The notes under the pieces were generated by a model. It was not told where the DNA came from and ran no database searches. It saw only the letters and a list, made by a program, of their open reading frames with translations. A DNA stretch of 64,000 nucleotides, from NCBI GenBank assembly GCA_018287875.1, contig JAGVVL010000013.1, positions 2,356,001 to 2,420,000 of the forward strand, in the 5' to 3' direction. Below, piece after piece: positions 1 through 12,036 of the stretch; positions within the stretch are counted from its first letter, which is position 1, and every line of letters starts with the position of its first letter. This DNA comes from Nigrospora sphaerica (lineage: Eukaryota > Ascomycota > Sordariomycetes > Amphisphaeriales > Apiosporaceae). Made by a program: the position numbers and the translations under genes.

Positions 1-132
1 GGCAGGCATCCGTGGCCTAGGCATCGAAGAACGGTCGAGTTCGATGGGTGTCGATGCATGCACCTACTTCATTTCTCATACGCACACGCACACGCACACG
101 CACACGCACGTACATGCACACACACACACACA

Positions 133-170
<38 letters not shown>

Positions 171-1651
171 TTTTAAGGTACTGTTACCCGTCGTCTCCAG
201 CTTCTCTCTCCTTTGGGTCTTCGGACCCACTGGCCCATCGCCGGCCAGCGCGCATCACCCACGCGATCCAATCTCGGCTATGGCTCTAGACTGGGCCTTA
301 CCAAGCGCGACGGGTCGCAACCGGGCCTTGTCCCTGGCAATCCTGGCCAGTTGGCGCTGGATGAACGGGCCAATGGACGGCAGTCGCAAGCTGGCGGGGG
401 CTGTGTGGGCTTGGCGTCCGATCGGGAGGCACAAGCCAGGTTCGGATGGAAAAGCTCAACAGGGTGAAAGAGGCCGGACGGTTGGGCCTGAGAAACAACA
501 GCAAGTCTGCACAGTGCAGGTATCGGAGTGAAGCTGATGGCGCTGAAAGGCCACAGGTGGGCGGTCATCCACACGGTCCAATAACATGAAGGGAATAGAT
601 AGCGCAGCACATACGAGGGATGTGTGTGTAGCGACAGGACGAAAACACACCCGCTACACAGAAGTCCCCCCTCCTCTTTTGCTTTATGCAGTGGCACGTA
701 CTTCTGCCCGGCGGATATATCGTGTGCCCATGGTGGAAGCCCGTCAGGGAAACGCATCTGCACGTCTTGCGCGCCATCCCTGGCATTGCCTATCTCTGCC
801 TTGTACCTATTGTGTGGAGGCCGGCGGCGGATAAGGGATAGACGGCGAAGAGGAACAGAGGCAGGGTATACAACGGAATATACTGTGTACCGCTTGTACG
901 TTGTACGCGCGCCTTCGCCTCCACCGTGTACTCCAGTTGGCGCGACCCACGCTCAAGCCTGTGGACGCCCTGAGGGTCTCGCGGTCTCGGCCCGCTTGGG
1001 TTTGTGGGATGGAACTGATTGTCAGACACTGCTTGGATCTGTACCTGGTCTAGGGCCGGGCGGAGGGGGGCTGTGATCCGACGGGATCCCATCGGATTGA
1101 CGACGGGCTGACGGGCGACCTTGTCACTACTGTGTACATGATGTACGGAGTACTGCTGCAACTGTAAATGGAAACCTGCTCTGTTCCTGCAACTTGGGGC
1201 CTTATCTAAGAAGAGACAGGTAGCGAAGGAACATGACCCGTACCTGTCAAAATCCTGTCAAAACGGTCGACACTCTATTTGTATCAGCCGTCTGTCTAAC
1301 CCCCCTCCTCTTCGTTTTATTTCCCCCATCAACCCATCGCCGCGCTCAAAAGCAGCACCCACATATCTATCCTCGGCGCCCTTGAGACACTTCTCGCCGT
1401 CGCCGAAATTTTAATCCCCAGTCACTCGTTCGCTCCTCCCTTCCCACTACGGCCGCGCCTTAATCACCTGCCCTGCCTCGTCCTTCGCTTTTCTTCAGCC
1501 CGCCATCCCTGTCCTCTTCCCGCATCGCCGTCTGCCTCAAGATCGTCCCGAGATCAACCCGCAACCCGTAACTTTCCCATCGCCCCTCGTACAACCATTT
1601 ACTCGGCTTGTCCCGCGCTCCGCGCAGAGACGCACTGCAACGAAGCCCATC
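1..1651. other. Intergenic region upstream of the GT31 gene
   Basis: No gene is supported here. The short open frames are low in complexity or lie across simple repeats. The final 350 bases are pyrimidine-rich and probably hold the promoter and 5' leader of the glycosyltransferase gene. Confidence 0.6.
79..168. repeat. CA then CT microsatellite
   Basis: An imperfect (CA)n/(CGCA)n tract runs from about 79 to 132 and passes directly into a (CT)n tract at about 134-168. It is simple-sequence DNA that gives rise to spurious His/Thr- and Ser/Leu-repeat open frames. Confidence 0.9.
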
Positions 1652-3131
1652 ATGGGGATCAAGATGGAGAGGGGCAGCAATGTCCGGCAGTTCATCCTGC
1701 AGCGGCTGTCGCGGTCGCGCATCCAAATCCTGTCCGCCTTGGGCATTCTCGTCGTCCTCTATCTTCTCACGCCCTACGATAGCCCCATCCGCGCCGCCTT
1801 CCGGTTTCAACACACGATCGTCGACGACTATCTCCAACACAAGTTCCCGAGCGATGCATGGCTGTTCAAGAACCAGAAACACCCAATCGACCCGGACAGC
1901 GACGTGGGCATCATCATCAAGACGGGATACGGCACGCGCCACCGCGTGCCCAAGCTTCTCGCCGCGCTGGGGAACGAAACCATGAACAACGATATTATTG
2001 TGCTGCAAGACCACCCCTTGCTGCCCCACGAAAACTTCAGCCTGCCGAATGGCAAGAACGTCCCCGCCGTGGACATTATTGGCTGGATGTTGGCCACCAA
2101 ACAGCTGCAGGGCAAGGAGCGCGTCGAGCGCGTCACCAAGTACCTGCATTTGGCCGAAGCCATCGACGCCGAGGAGTGGTTTGTTTCGGATGGACTCAGT
2201 AAGGAAATCGGCTGGGAGATGGACGCCATGAAGGTACGCGTGATGATGACCCGAAAAGGCCTGATTGCCTGTTTGCTAACGGTTGAATCGCATCCAGTTC
2301 ATCTCGGGATTCCAATACGCTTGGAAGACGATGCCCAAGAAGAAGTGGTACGTCATGATCGACGACGACACGTACTTGATCAAGGAGTCTCTCAACCTTG
2401 CCTTGGGTCACCTCAACCCGGCCAAACCCCAATACCTCGGCAACCCCGTCGGCGACTACAAAGGCCGATTTGCGCACGGTGGTTCGTCCGCCATCGTCTC
2501 TGCTGCCACTATGAGCAAGCTCTTCGATCGCCATCCCGAAGTCGTGACCGTGGCCAACCTGGAAGCACCCACGGCCATTTGGGGTGATAAGCTACTGGCC
2601 GAGACGCTCATGAAAATTGGCGTCTACCTGGACGAGTCCTACAGCCGGTTGTTCAACGGTGAACCCCCCCACATGACGCGCATGTGGGCAGATAGGTTCT
2701 GCATTCCCTTGACCACCTTCCATGGCCTGGGCAGCGGTGATGCGTTGGACCAGGTGGGAACCACCTTTAAGAACATCCGGGAGCCCGTTTTCTGGAGACA
2801 ATTGGGCAGCATTTATGGCGCGGCGGCTTTCGATACCTTCGTTGCCGAGCCCATCCGGATCAACACGAACTTCGTGGGTCGCCTGGACGACCGCAGCACC
2901 ACGGTGGAGAACGTGAAGACGGTTGAGGACTGCCTTGCAACATGCCAGCGCCGGTCGAGCGATTGTCTGGCATGGGCGTGGGCCCAGAACACCAAGCAGT
3001 GCTTTCTGGCTCCCTGGGCCTTGATTGGCGATGCCCAGGATGGCTTTTTCTCCGGGATCAATGCAAAGCTCGCAATGAACCTGGCGGACAAATGCCATTC
3101 ACCACCGGCACCTGTTATCGCGACCGAGTAG
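1652..3131 (+). CDS. GT31 (Fringe-like) glycosyltransferase, type II membrane protein with C-terminal PAN/Apple-like domain
   Basis: Two exons (1652-2233, 2298-3131) give 471 aa. The 64-bp intron has GTACGC..CAG ends and a CTAAC branch site. The N-terminus has a basic stretch and one hydrophobic segment (about residues 23-40, around LGILVVLYLL), which suggests a Golgi signal anchor. The luminal part carries the nucleotide-sugar/metal motif MIDDDTYL, followed by the GxPxGDYKGRFAHGG-like region typical of fungal GT31/Fringe-like proteins. The last 70 residues hold spaced cysteines (VEDCLATCQ..CLAWAW..QCFL) of PAN/Apple type, which could bind protein or carbohydrate. By family this is a Golgi transferase acting on glycoprotein or glycolipid glycans; donor and acceptor cannot be read from the sequence. 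The ATG at 1652 is the first in frame before the anchor. Confidence 0.85.
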
Positions 3132-3781
3132 ATGCGATGTTTGTTTTCTTGTTTCTTTTGTCAGTTACATAGGCGCTAGGGGTTGGGGCCCCCCGAACCA
3201 TGGGTATCTGGGGCATGCGCTACACAGCCAGCGTTTGTGTGGGGGCTAATGTTTAAGGCACCTGTTGAGTTGGATTACGAAATAACGGCATGATACCCGG
3301 GGAGGCTGTAATGTAATCGCATTTCGGCTCGGTTCGCTTGAAAGCGGGCGGCTGATCAGCTTGAATTCCCAATAGCACATGACAGCGTGCTGGTTACATC
3401 TTTCTTGCCGATGGTAGGGATACAATTATCTCAGTCCCAAGGCAATGGGATACACAAAGTGCGGAACGCATCCACATTCGGCGTTCCGTTGATGAGGCAT
3501 ACATCAGCCAAGAGCACAGTGACATGGCGATTTCGGTCAACTAATTTCTTGCAGGGCCAAGTCTCACAGCCACGCGAATAAAGGCACGTGTCCGCGAAGC
3601 TCTCGTGTTGTGCTTTCTTGCCCCTGAAATCTTTGTCTTGCACGCAACGAACAGCGCCACCCTCCGCGTTGCCAGCCAAACAGCATTTCCCACGAACCAG
3701 GAACAAGGCATTCCGCACCATACCGGGATATCCAAGAGAGATTAAGCAAAATTCCAAACCGCTGCCGGGCCTATACCCGCA

Positions 3782-3834
3782 GGTTGGTCCAGGCCGTCGC
3801 AGCTGGCCGGGCCAACCATGTATATGGTTGGTCC
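3782..3834. promoter_or_regulatory. CCAACC/GGTTGG inverted and direct repeat in chitinase promoter
   Basis: The element CCAACCAT-gtat-ATGGTTGG at 3812-3831 is a perfect 8-bp inverted repeat. GGTTGGTCC occurs at 3782-3790 and again at 3826-3834. The cluster lies 130-180 bp upstream of the chitinase ATG and could be a regulator binding site. This is inference from symmetry only. Confidence 0.3.
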
Positions 3835-3867
3835 GACTAACATCGCTGCCTCAACCGAAAGAAGGAA

Positions 3868-3873
3868 TATAAG
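3868..3873 (+). promoter_or_regulatory. TATA-like element of the chitinase gene
   Basis: TATAAG lies 88 bp before the chitinase ATG at 3961, a usual distance for a fungal core promoter. Confidence 0.35.
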
Positions 3874-3960
3874 AGATAGGCAAAAGAGTAACCCGCCTTA
3901 GACTTCACGGAACTTCAAGTCTCTGGGCGCCGTGTCTCTCTGACCAAACATTGTGCAAAT

Positions 3961-5532
3961 ATGGTTCTCCCTTGGTATCCGGGCCGGCTCGCTCTGCTTA
4001 TTCTCGCTCTTGTGGCCTCGGCCCTTGTAGTCTTTGACCCAATGTTAAAGTCCAACGTGGCCGTGTACTGGGGGCAAAACTCATTGGCGCAGGTTGAATC
4101 ACAGCAGCGCCTCGGTGAGTATTGTGCCGGTGAGTTCAATCATGTGCAATCACTGTCGTGGCCAGTCGACGGCTGATCATAAAGGCAGACCCGGAAATCG
4201 ACATCGTTCCCATTGCGTTTCTGGTCCGAATCAACCCACCAGTGGCCAGTCTCGCCAATGCCCGAGATAATTGCACCGATCCCAGCCAGAACCTGCTTGG
4301 GAGTTGTCCCCAGATCGAGTAAGTTGGCCACGCGCCGCCGAAGTTGGATGCCACCGGCAGAACTGACCCCTGCTATCACTCTTGCCAGAGAAGACATCAA
4401 GAAGTGCCAAGCGACGTACGGCAAAACCGTCCTCCTCTCGATCGGCGGTGATAAGTATACCGAAGGCAGCTTTCGGTCCGAAACTGATGCGACGGCGGCG
4501 GCCCAGAACATCTGGGACCTGTTCGGGCCCAACACACAAACTGCCGAGCGCCCGTTCGGCAGCGCCGTCGTGGACGGTTTCGACTTCGACATGGAAACCC
4601 CGGCCCGGTTCATGGTCCCATTTGCCCAGAAGGTAGGCAGATTTCCGTGTCCTTTCCCTGGCGTCTCATGATACGTGGTGCTGGTATAGTGCTCGCGTCC
4701 CCCCCTTGTTTCAGCTTTCCTGGGCCCAGGAAGTACCCGAATGTTGCGCCAAGGGCGACCTGTGGGAAGAGGCTGCTGACCCGAAGCGACGAAAGCTGCG
4801 GTCCCTCATGGACGCCGACACATCCCGGCGTTACTACCTATCGGCCGCGCCGCAGTGCCCATTCCCTGACCAGAACCTCGGGGACCTGATCAACGCCGTG
4901 GCCATGGACTGGGTCATGGTGCATTTCTACAACAACTACTGCGGCGCCTCCAAGTTCGACCCCGGCGCTGTCGTGCAGACTACATTCAACATGGCCCAGT
5001 GGGACGACTGGGCGCGGACGACGAGCGCGAACAAGGGCGTCAAGGTCCTGTTAGGTGTGGCGGCCAACACGGGCGCCGCCAACGCCGGGCAGTACGTACC
5101 GGCCGGCGCCCTGAAGCCCGTCATTGAGTATTCGAGGACGTTTGACAGCTTTGGCGGGGTGATGATGTGGGATATGAGCCAGATGTAAGGTTGCCCCTAT
5201 CACCCTACGTATGCCAGGAAGCAGCGGCTTGCCTACTTGCATGTACTGACTGATCCAGGACCGCCAACACCGGTTTCCTCGAGGGCGTATCTGCCGCGCT
5301 TGGTCGGGCTGCGGCGTTACCCTCCATGCAGCCAACGGCCGGGACGATGAGGCCGAGCAGCAGGTCGATGTTGGGGAGCGTCTCGACGACTTCGCTTGCC
5401 CCATCTCCCACGGCGTGTGGGGCGGCCTCGGCCACGATCCCGACAACGGTGACCGTCTACGTGTGTCGCACCTTGGCAGGAAATGCAAGTTCTCTAAGTG
5501 GCGCCCCTGACTCTCAGCTTGTGGCACAATGA
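3961..5532 (+). CDS. GH18 chitinase (class III, hevamine-type)
   Basis: Five exons (3961-4129, 4189-4318, 4389-4632, 4796-5184, 5259-5532) give 401 aa. The protein starts with a hydrophobic secretion signal or anchor (ALLILALVASALVVF), then VAVYWGQNS, the GH18 first strand. The catalytic DxxDxDxE motif is intact as DGFDFDME (residues 162-169, general acid Glu169). Later motifs YYLSAAPQCPFPD, VHFYNNYCG and GGVMMWDMSQM match class III chitinases, which hydrolyse chitin beta-1,4 links. The third intron (4633-4795, 163 bp) is longer than the others but joins FAQK to LRSLMDADTS as the family expects. After the barrel (about residue 325) comes a Ser/Thr/Ala-rich tail with no recognisable chitin-binding domain; that end of the model is the least certain. 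Confidence 0.82.
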
Positions 5533-6402
5533 GGACAGTGAGTGGTGGCCCCCCATTTCTCCGCCGGTCACCCGGGACCCGGGCAACACATGTGCTACTA
5601 CGAGGCTTGATAGGCGCGGTGGTCAGGGCGGTACAAAGGCCCTACTCGACGCCGACCTCCGTACAAGTGCGTGTCGGGGGGAGTATAGTGGTCCGGCTGC
5701 CGGTAGGGTGGAAGGAACCGATGCTATAGGATGGCTACATAGATAGGCTTGGATGCAGCCAATGAAGTGGGGGGGGATCTAAGGAAGAAATGCCATTCGA
5801 TGCGGGGTCAGGACAATCCAGGGGATTGGATCACGTTGATCCAATTAGACCTGTTTTGTCGGTTTCCCACTCGCGGGTTTGGACGTTTTGATTGGCCGGC
5901 TCCGCTCGATTGACCGAGATTCTTGGAGGCTGCGGGAAAACATTGTCTGCTCTCAAGCAGATTCGTAAGCTGGAGCTATGATCGCATCATACAATGCTGG
6001 CATCGACCCGTGGCCAAGCTCCGGCATAACCAGTTTCAGACGGACACCAACTGAACTGACAAATCTTTGCATGCTGCCGGGCTTAGTGGTTCTAAACGCC
6101 CTATTCTCCGAGGCTCATCGTTAATCCGGGTCCCACATCGTGAAGCAATGGCTTAGTGGGCATTTTCATGGAAGACGCATGAACGTCGTCATACATGCGT
6201 GAAGCCGTAAAATACTCCCTTAGTCATCAGGTGCAACGTTGGCCCGACGGCATTATTACGATACACGATCCCCTCCTATGACTGCTTGTATTAAAGCCCT
6301 GATCAGAGCGAACACGGTATTACAGCTGCAGCATCTCATCACGCCTCTTTCTCTCTCGTTACCTATTAACATCCCGCTCATCACAGCCCGCACTATTCCG
6401 CC
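5533..6402. other. Intergenic region between chitinase and MDR gene
   Basis: Nothing recognisable beyond the presumed chitinase 3' end and the promoter of the following gene. One short G-run (about 5770) is present. Confidence 0.6.
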
Positions 6403-7449
6403 ATGGCTCCTACCACTATGAGAGCTCTCGTGACGATCGAGGGTAACACGGCCGCCGTCCAGGAGGTGCCCGTGCCGACCCCCGGCGAGGGCGAGATCCT
6501 CATCAAGGTTCACTACGCGGCCCAGAACCCGACGGACTGGAAGACCATGAAGGCCGCCCCCCCGGGCCGCATCCTGGGCTGCGACTTCGCCGGCACCGTG
6601 GCCAACAGCAACGGGTCGAGGTGGCGCGAGAACCAGCGGGTGGCCGGCTGGGTCTTCGGCGCCTCGGACAACCCGCTCCGCGGCGCCTACGCCGAGTACC
6701 TGGTGACGGAGAGCTCCATGGTCTTCCCCGTCGCGGACAACATATCATTCCAGGACGCGGCTGTAGTGCCGCTGGCCTTCGCCACGGCCGTGCAGGCCAT
6801 GTACCAGCGCCTGCAGCTGCCGGAGCCGAGCAAGCCGGCCAAGTCGGCCTTCCCGTTCCTCGTCAACGGCGGTACCTCGTCGGTGGGACAGTACGCCATC
6901 CAGCTGGCCAAGCTCTCGGGCCTCTTCGTCATCGCCACGGGCTCGCGGCGCAACCACGGGTTCCTGCAGGAGCTCGGCGCCGACGCCGTCGTCGACTACA
7001 ACGACGGCGACTGGCTCGAGCAGGTGCGGAAGCTGTCGCACGACGGCCTCGAGCACGCCTTCGACTGCATCTCGGAGAAGGCGACGACGGCGGCGGTAGC
7101 GCAGACGCTGTCGCCGACCAAGGGCGGCCACATCCTCACCATCCTGCCGCGCAAGACCGACGAGCTCCCCGAGGGCCTCCCTAAGGTCCGCGTCGAGTCC
7201 ACCATCGCCTACACCGTCTTCGGCCGGCCCATCGAGTACGGCGCCTTCGACAACTACGGCGGCCCGACGCCCGCCGACAAGGCCATGTGGGAGAAATACC
7301 TCAGCCTCCTGCCCGGCTACCTCGGCGACAAGAAGATCCGGCCCAACCCGCCCCGCGAGCTCGGCGGCCTCGACGACATCCTGGGCGGCTTCCAGCTGCA
7401 CGAGGAGGGTAAGGTCAGCGCCGAGAAGTTGGTGTACAAGTTGGCCTAG
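6403..7449 (+). CDS. MDR-superfamily oxidoreductase, trans-enoyl reductase-like
   Basis: An intronless frame of 348 aa starts at the ATG in CCGCCATGG. It has the GroES-like N-terminal fold (VPVPTPGEGEILIKV, then AAQNPTDWK and GCDFAGTV) and a Rossmann NAD(P)H-binding motif NGGTSSVGQYAIQLAK at about residues 155-170. No structural or catalytic zinc cysteine set is present, so it belongs to the quinone-reductase/enoyl-reductase branch of the medium-chain dehydrogenases rather than the zinc alcohol dehydrogenases. Fungal relatives often serve as trans-acting enoyl reductases of polyketide synthases, but no PKS lies in this window, so a detoxifying reductase role is equally possible. Length is normal for the family. 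Confidence 0.88.
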   Translation: MAPTTMRALVTIEGNTAAVQEVPVPTPGEGEILIKVHYAAQNPTDWKTMKAAPPGRILGCDFAGTVANSNGSRWRENQRVAGWVFGASDNPLRGAYAEYLVTESSMVFPVADNISFQDAAVVPLAFATAVQAMYQRLQLPEPSKPAKSAFPFLVNGGTSSVGQYAIQLAKLSGLFVIATGSRRNHGFLQELGADAVVDYNDGDWLEQVRKLSHDGLEHAFDCISEKATTAAVAQTLSPTKGGHILTILPRKTDELPEGLPKVRVESTIAYTVFGRPIEYGAFDNYGGPTPADKAMWEKYLSLLPGYLGDKKIRPNPPRELGGLDDILGGFQLHEEGKVSAEKLVYKLA

Positions 7450-9053
7450 GTCCTGGTGGCGAGCATGGATGGGCTTGGTTGATGACGGCGAAGTGGATGG
7501 ACTTGGTTGACGACTGGACTAGACGACGTTGCTAATTAAATGCTGGAGGGACTTCCTGTAACCTGACCATATGTACCACATCACTAGCTACCAGCCCCCA
7601 TGGGCCGAAGTGCCTAATCGAGCAAGACCTATGTACCTAAAGTAGTAATAGAATCATAGCAGTACGAATGAATTAGGCGCCGTGATTTGTAGGAGGAAAG
7701 ACCTATGGAGATGACGTTCTTTCGCTTGTTGGCTCGATGCGGTGTGTACACCTCATCTCAACCCACCCCCCTATAGCTTGGCGCTGCTGTGGGGCGTGTG
7801 CGTGGTTATCCATACGGGAAGGTTATTAATCCGTTATCCCGCTATGAAGCTCAGCCACTCTATGTCCAGTGTTACCGCCCCCACAGTAGCGCCATGCCCT
7901 TGGGGGGTTGAGATGAACTACTCCCTCCAAACAAAGGACGACGATTCGGGCCAGGAGGCGTGGCTACCACATTCCGACTTTGCCTTCTCGCTCGTGTGGG
8001 TGGGGGACGGCGCACCTTTGCGAGACACACGTCTACGGATATGCGCATGAACGAAGCCCAATTGTTGGTTCGTCTGGTGCCCAGTACTGCAACAACTCTC
8101 CGGCTGTCCGCGTCGGGTCGCATGGCTTCGGTTCAACTCACCATTGCGGCTACCCATGCCGAGGGCCCCAGCAGCGAGCGTATCGTTCGAGATGGCAGGC
8201 CCGTCTACGGCGTACTGAGTATAAACCTCAACTTGGTTCGGCCTTCTGAAGCCGAGATGGTCCTCGGTCATGACAAATGACGTGACGGGACTTCCCTGGA
8301 TGGCACGATGGGTTTTCCGTCCTGCCCCTCCCCCCCCGATCGTATGCCTGCTAGTAGGCGCGAACACTGGCAACTTGGCACTGGCAGCGCGGTGAAGACG
8401 AGCTCACGAATCGCAGAGCAAAAACGTCCCCCGCACGCCGCGTCCGGCTCGCAAGGGGGCCAAGGCGGAATCTCCGCACGCCAAGGGGCGGGGGGGAGGG
8501 GCTCTCCGCAAAGAAGGGCGAAGGTGGGAACGCGGAGAAACTGGGCCTGTACCCCTGTCCAGTGCTGCACTCCAGGCTCGGTACCAGAGGCGCAGCCAGA
8601 GCCGAAAGACGCTGCGTTCCTGAAGAGGCGGCGGGGCTACGCCTGCTATACATCAACGCCAACCCATCTCCACCCCGTGTTCCGCCCTCTGGCCCGTCAT
8701 GCTGCAGGAGGCGGCCGGGGCTGTGATAGGAGCGCCTAAGACCGTTGCAACGCCGTTTCCCGTGACCAACTACGATTATGTAGACCCGGCCACGGACGAC
8801 TTTAGCCGAAATGAACCGGGGTCCACGACCGCATCATCACTGCTCTTAGCGGTCTGCTTCTCTCCAACTGCGACCCCGATTCCCCGCAGGCACCCTTTGC
8901 AGCGTGCAGAGCCGCCTCGAGTATATAAACCGCGGGATGGAGGGGGGAACCAGATGCATGCGAGGTGCCTTTGGAGGGCTGAGTTAACGCTGTCGATTCC
9001 GTTCCTGCGTCGCTCCTGACACCGCACCGCATACCGAGAGTATCCAGGTAACC
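7450..9053. other. Intergenic region upstream of the arabinofuranosidase
   Basis: No gene is supported; the open frames have no family features. The distal part contains the core promoter of the GH51 gene. Confidence 0.55.
8932..8939 (+). promoter_or_regulatory. TATA box of the GH51 gene
   Basis: A full TATATAAA lies 115 bp upstream of the GH51 ATG at 9054, the expected position for a strongly inducible fungal gene. Confidence 0.55.
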
Positions 9054-11508
9054 ATGGTGCTGCTGAACCTGGCCGCTCTGGCCGCCGCCATCGTTCCCCT
9101 CGTCTCGGCCGTTGAGATTAACGTCGAGGCTGAGGGGGGCAACGCGACGACGCCTCACCAGTACGGCTACTTGCACGAGGTGAGTGGACGAGGCCCGCGA
9201 ACCGCCGCCCCTGGGCCGAAAGCCCGACTGACACTGGCCTCCAGGACATCAGCAACTCGGGCGATGGCGGTCTCTACGCCGAGCTGATCCGCAACCGCGC
9301 CTTCCAGGAAAGCGAGGGCTACCCTGCCAGCCTGAGCCCCTGGACGGCTGTCAACGGCGCCGAGCTGTCGCTCAACAAGGCCGACCCACCGCTGTCCCAG
9401 GCCCTGCAGTGGTCGGTCAAGGTGGCTGCCACCGAAGGCACCGTGGGCATCGCCAACGGCGGCTACTGGGGCATGGACGTCAAGAAGTCCAAGCTGTACA
9501 CGGGCTCTTTCTGGGTGAAGGGCGCGTACAAGGGCAGCTTTACGGCCTCCTTCCAGTCCAACCTCACCGGCGACGTCTTCGGCACGACCGAGATCGAGTC
9601 CAAGGCCTCGCCGTCCGAGTGGGTCGAGCACGAGTTCGAGCTTCAGCCGACAGTGGACGCGCCCAACTCGAACAACACCTTCGCCGTCACCTTTGACGCC
9701 GCTGTATGTGCATCAAGATCGTGACCCCGCTAGCTCACAACGCTGACTCGACCCAGGGTGCCGAGGATGGCTCGCTCGATTTCAACCTCATCAGCGTCTT
9801 CCCCCCGACCTACAAGGGCCGCAAGAACGGACTCCGAATCGACCTCGCCGAAGCCATCGAGGGTTTCCACCCCGTAGGTTCAGCCATCCCTCACCGATCC
9901 ATCTGTTACTAACCCGCCTTGTTCCCCCCAAGACCCTGCTTCGCATTCCCGGTGGCAACATGCTGGAGGGCAACACGAACACGTCGTGGTGGGACTGGAA
10001 GAACACCCTCGGTCCGCTCAAGGGCCGGCCCGGTTACTCTGGCGTCTGGAGTTACCAGCAGACCAACGGTCTCGGCCTGATGGAGTATCTTCTGCTTGCC
10101 GAAGACATGAACTGCGAGATTGGTGCGCTTGATTTCCTCCCTTGTGACTGACAGTGCGTGCCCGACGGTGTGTGCTGACGTCTCCTTACCCCCTCTACAG
10201 TTCTCGGCGTCTACAACGGCCTGTCGCTCAACGGCGACATCACACCGCGTGACAAGCTGCAGCCCTTTATCGACGACGCGCTGGACCAGATCGAGTTTGT
10301 GCGCGGCGACGCATCAACCAAGTGGGGGGCTCGCCGGGCCGAGCTCGGTCACCCCGAGCCCTTCAAGCTCAACTACGTTGAGATCGGTAACGAGGACTGG
10401 CTCGCGGGCGGCGACGAGGGCTGGGAGACCTTCAAGGAGTACCGTTTCCCCCTGTTCCTCGAGGCCATCAACGCCGCCCACCCCGACATCCACGTCATCT
10501 CCTCGGGCTCTGTCTTTGACGACTACGAGATCCCCGCCCCCGGCCTCGGCGACTACCACGTCTACGCGACCCCCGACAAGCTGGTGGCCGAGTTCAGCCG
10601 CTTCGACAACGTGACCATCCCGCACATCATCGGTGAGTAAAGGCACCCTCCCCCTCTTTTCATCTCCTGGCTAGAGGCGGGGGCCAATACAAGTTGCTTG
10701 GTTGCTGACGAGACGGATGCCAGGCGAGGCTGCTGCTGTCCACCCCAACGGCGGCCTGGGTTGGGACGCTGGTTTGATGGAGTACCCGTGGTGGGGCGGC
10801 GCCGTGGGTGAGGCTGTGACCCTTGTCGGCTACGAGCGGAACACGGATCGTATTATCGGTCAGGCCTATGTAAGTCACTTTCCCCCTCTTTGCCCCCCCC
10901 CAAAACCCCTTTTCCTCTGCGGAAAGAAAGGAACCCCGTGACCGAGTCACCCTACCGCGAAGCCCGTTCCGCTGACCCCTGTTTGTGCCCCTCAGGCCCC
11001 GATCCTGCGCAGCCTGGACCGGTGGCAGTGGGCGGCGACCATGATCCAGTTCGCGGCGGACCCGGCATTGACGACGCGGTCGACGAGCTGGTACGTGTGG
11101 GAGCTGTTCGCGGGCCACCTGCTGACGCACACACTGCCGGCGACGGCCGACTTCAACCCGCTCTACTACGTGGCGGGCCTCAACGCCAACACGGGCGCCC
11201 ACGTCTTCAAGGCCGCCGTCTACAACTCGACCGACGGCGCCGACGTGCCTGTCGCCCTGCGCTTCGCCGGCGTCAGCCCCGGCGCCCCCGCCGAGCTGAC
11301 CGTGCTCACCGGCCCCGACGACGTCTACGGCCACAACCTGCCCGGCGGCCCCAACGTCGTCCGCACCGCCAAGGAGAAGGTCGTCGCCGACGAAACCGGC
11401 GTCTTTCACTTCGCCCTCCCCGACATGAGCGTCGCCGTCCTCGACACGACCCCCTTCGTCAAGCCCCTCGATTCCAAGAACACCATGAAGAACGGCGCCC
11501 GAAAGTAG
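9054..11508 (+). CDS. Secreted alpha-L-arabinofuranosidase, GH51
   Basis: Seven exons (9054-9179, 9245-9703, 9757-9873, 9933-10122, 10201-10632, 10724-10869, 10996-11508) give 660 aa, normal for eukaryotic GH51. The first 19 residues are a signal peptide ending LVSA before VEINVEAEGG. An N-terminal carbohydrate-binding-like region (SLSPWTAVNG, SKLYTGSFWVKG) precedes the catalytic barrel, marked by RIPGGNMLEGNT. The acid/base glutamate is Glu362 in YVEIGNEDW. The nucleophile is Glu443 in HIIGEAAAVHP, and the intron at 10633-10723 interrupts the codon of the glycine just before it. The enzyme releases arabinose from arabinan and arabinoxylan outside the cell. A TATATAAA box lies 115 bp upstream. 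Confidence 0.93.
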
Positions 11509-12036
11509 CCATCGGGTCGGCTGCCTTTCAGTGGGTCCCGCCTTTCGCTGGTTGAGGCAACTGGCGTTTTGGGGGAGAAAATGTTCGGTGGGGGCCAGAT
11601 CACACATGATGTCGCTCGGTGCCGGTCTCCCCAGCCCGTTCCCAAATTCTCAAGAAAACGTAATATAGGAATGTAAGGAGAGACCTACATAATCAAACCG
11701 TAATTACTCCTCCAAGCTACAATCTCCCCCATATCCCATATCCCATCTCCGCTGCTTTGGTGCCACCATGCCGTAGCCTCTTATCGCAGTCAGACCGTCG
11801 CCCCTGTTCACTGTCCTGAGTACGCTGTCCGCTTGTCCCGGCTTACTGTTCTTCACACCCATGCTCTTGAGGAGACAGACGTCAGCCTACGAACCGCTTG
11901 GATCGACGCGCGAAGAAAGGGGAAAGGAGGAGGAGGGCGGGGGTTTTGCCGAGGGACGTGGGGACGAGGTAATCATGATGGAACGGGAGGGCGTACCTCG
12001 TCGGAGAAGGGCCCGAAGCCGCCGGGGGGGTTGTGC
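11509..12036. other. Convergent intergenic region
   Basis: This separates the 3' ends of the GH51 gene (plus) and the kinase-like gene (minus). No gene or clear terminator is seen. Confidence 0.6.

Larger units (their letters stand above)
3132..3960. other. Intergenic region between GT31 gene and chitinase
   Basis: No gene is supported. The distal part is the chitinase promoter, with an inverted repeat and a TATA-like element listed separately. Confidence 0.6.
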
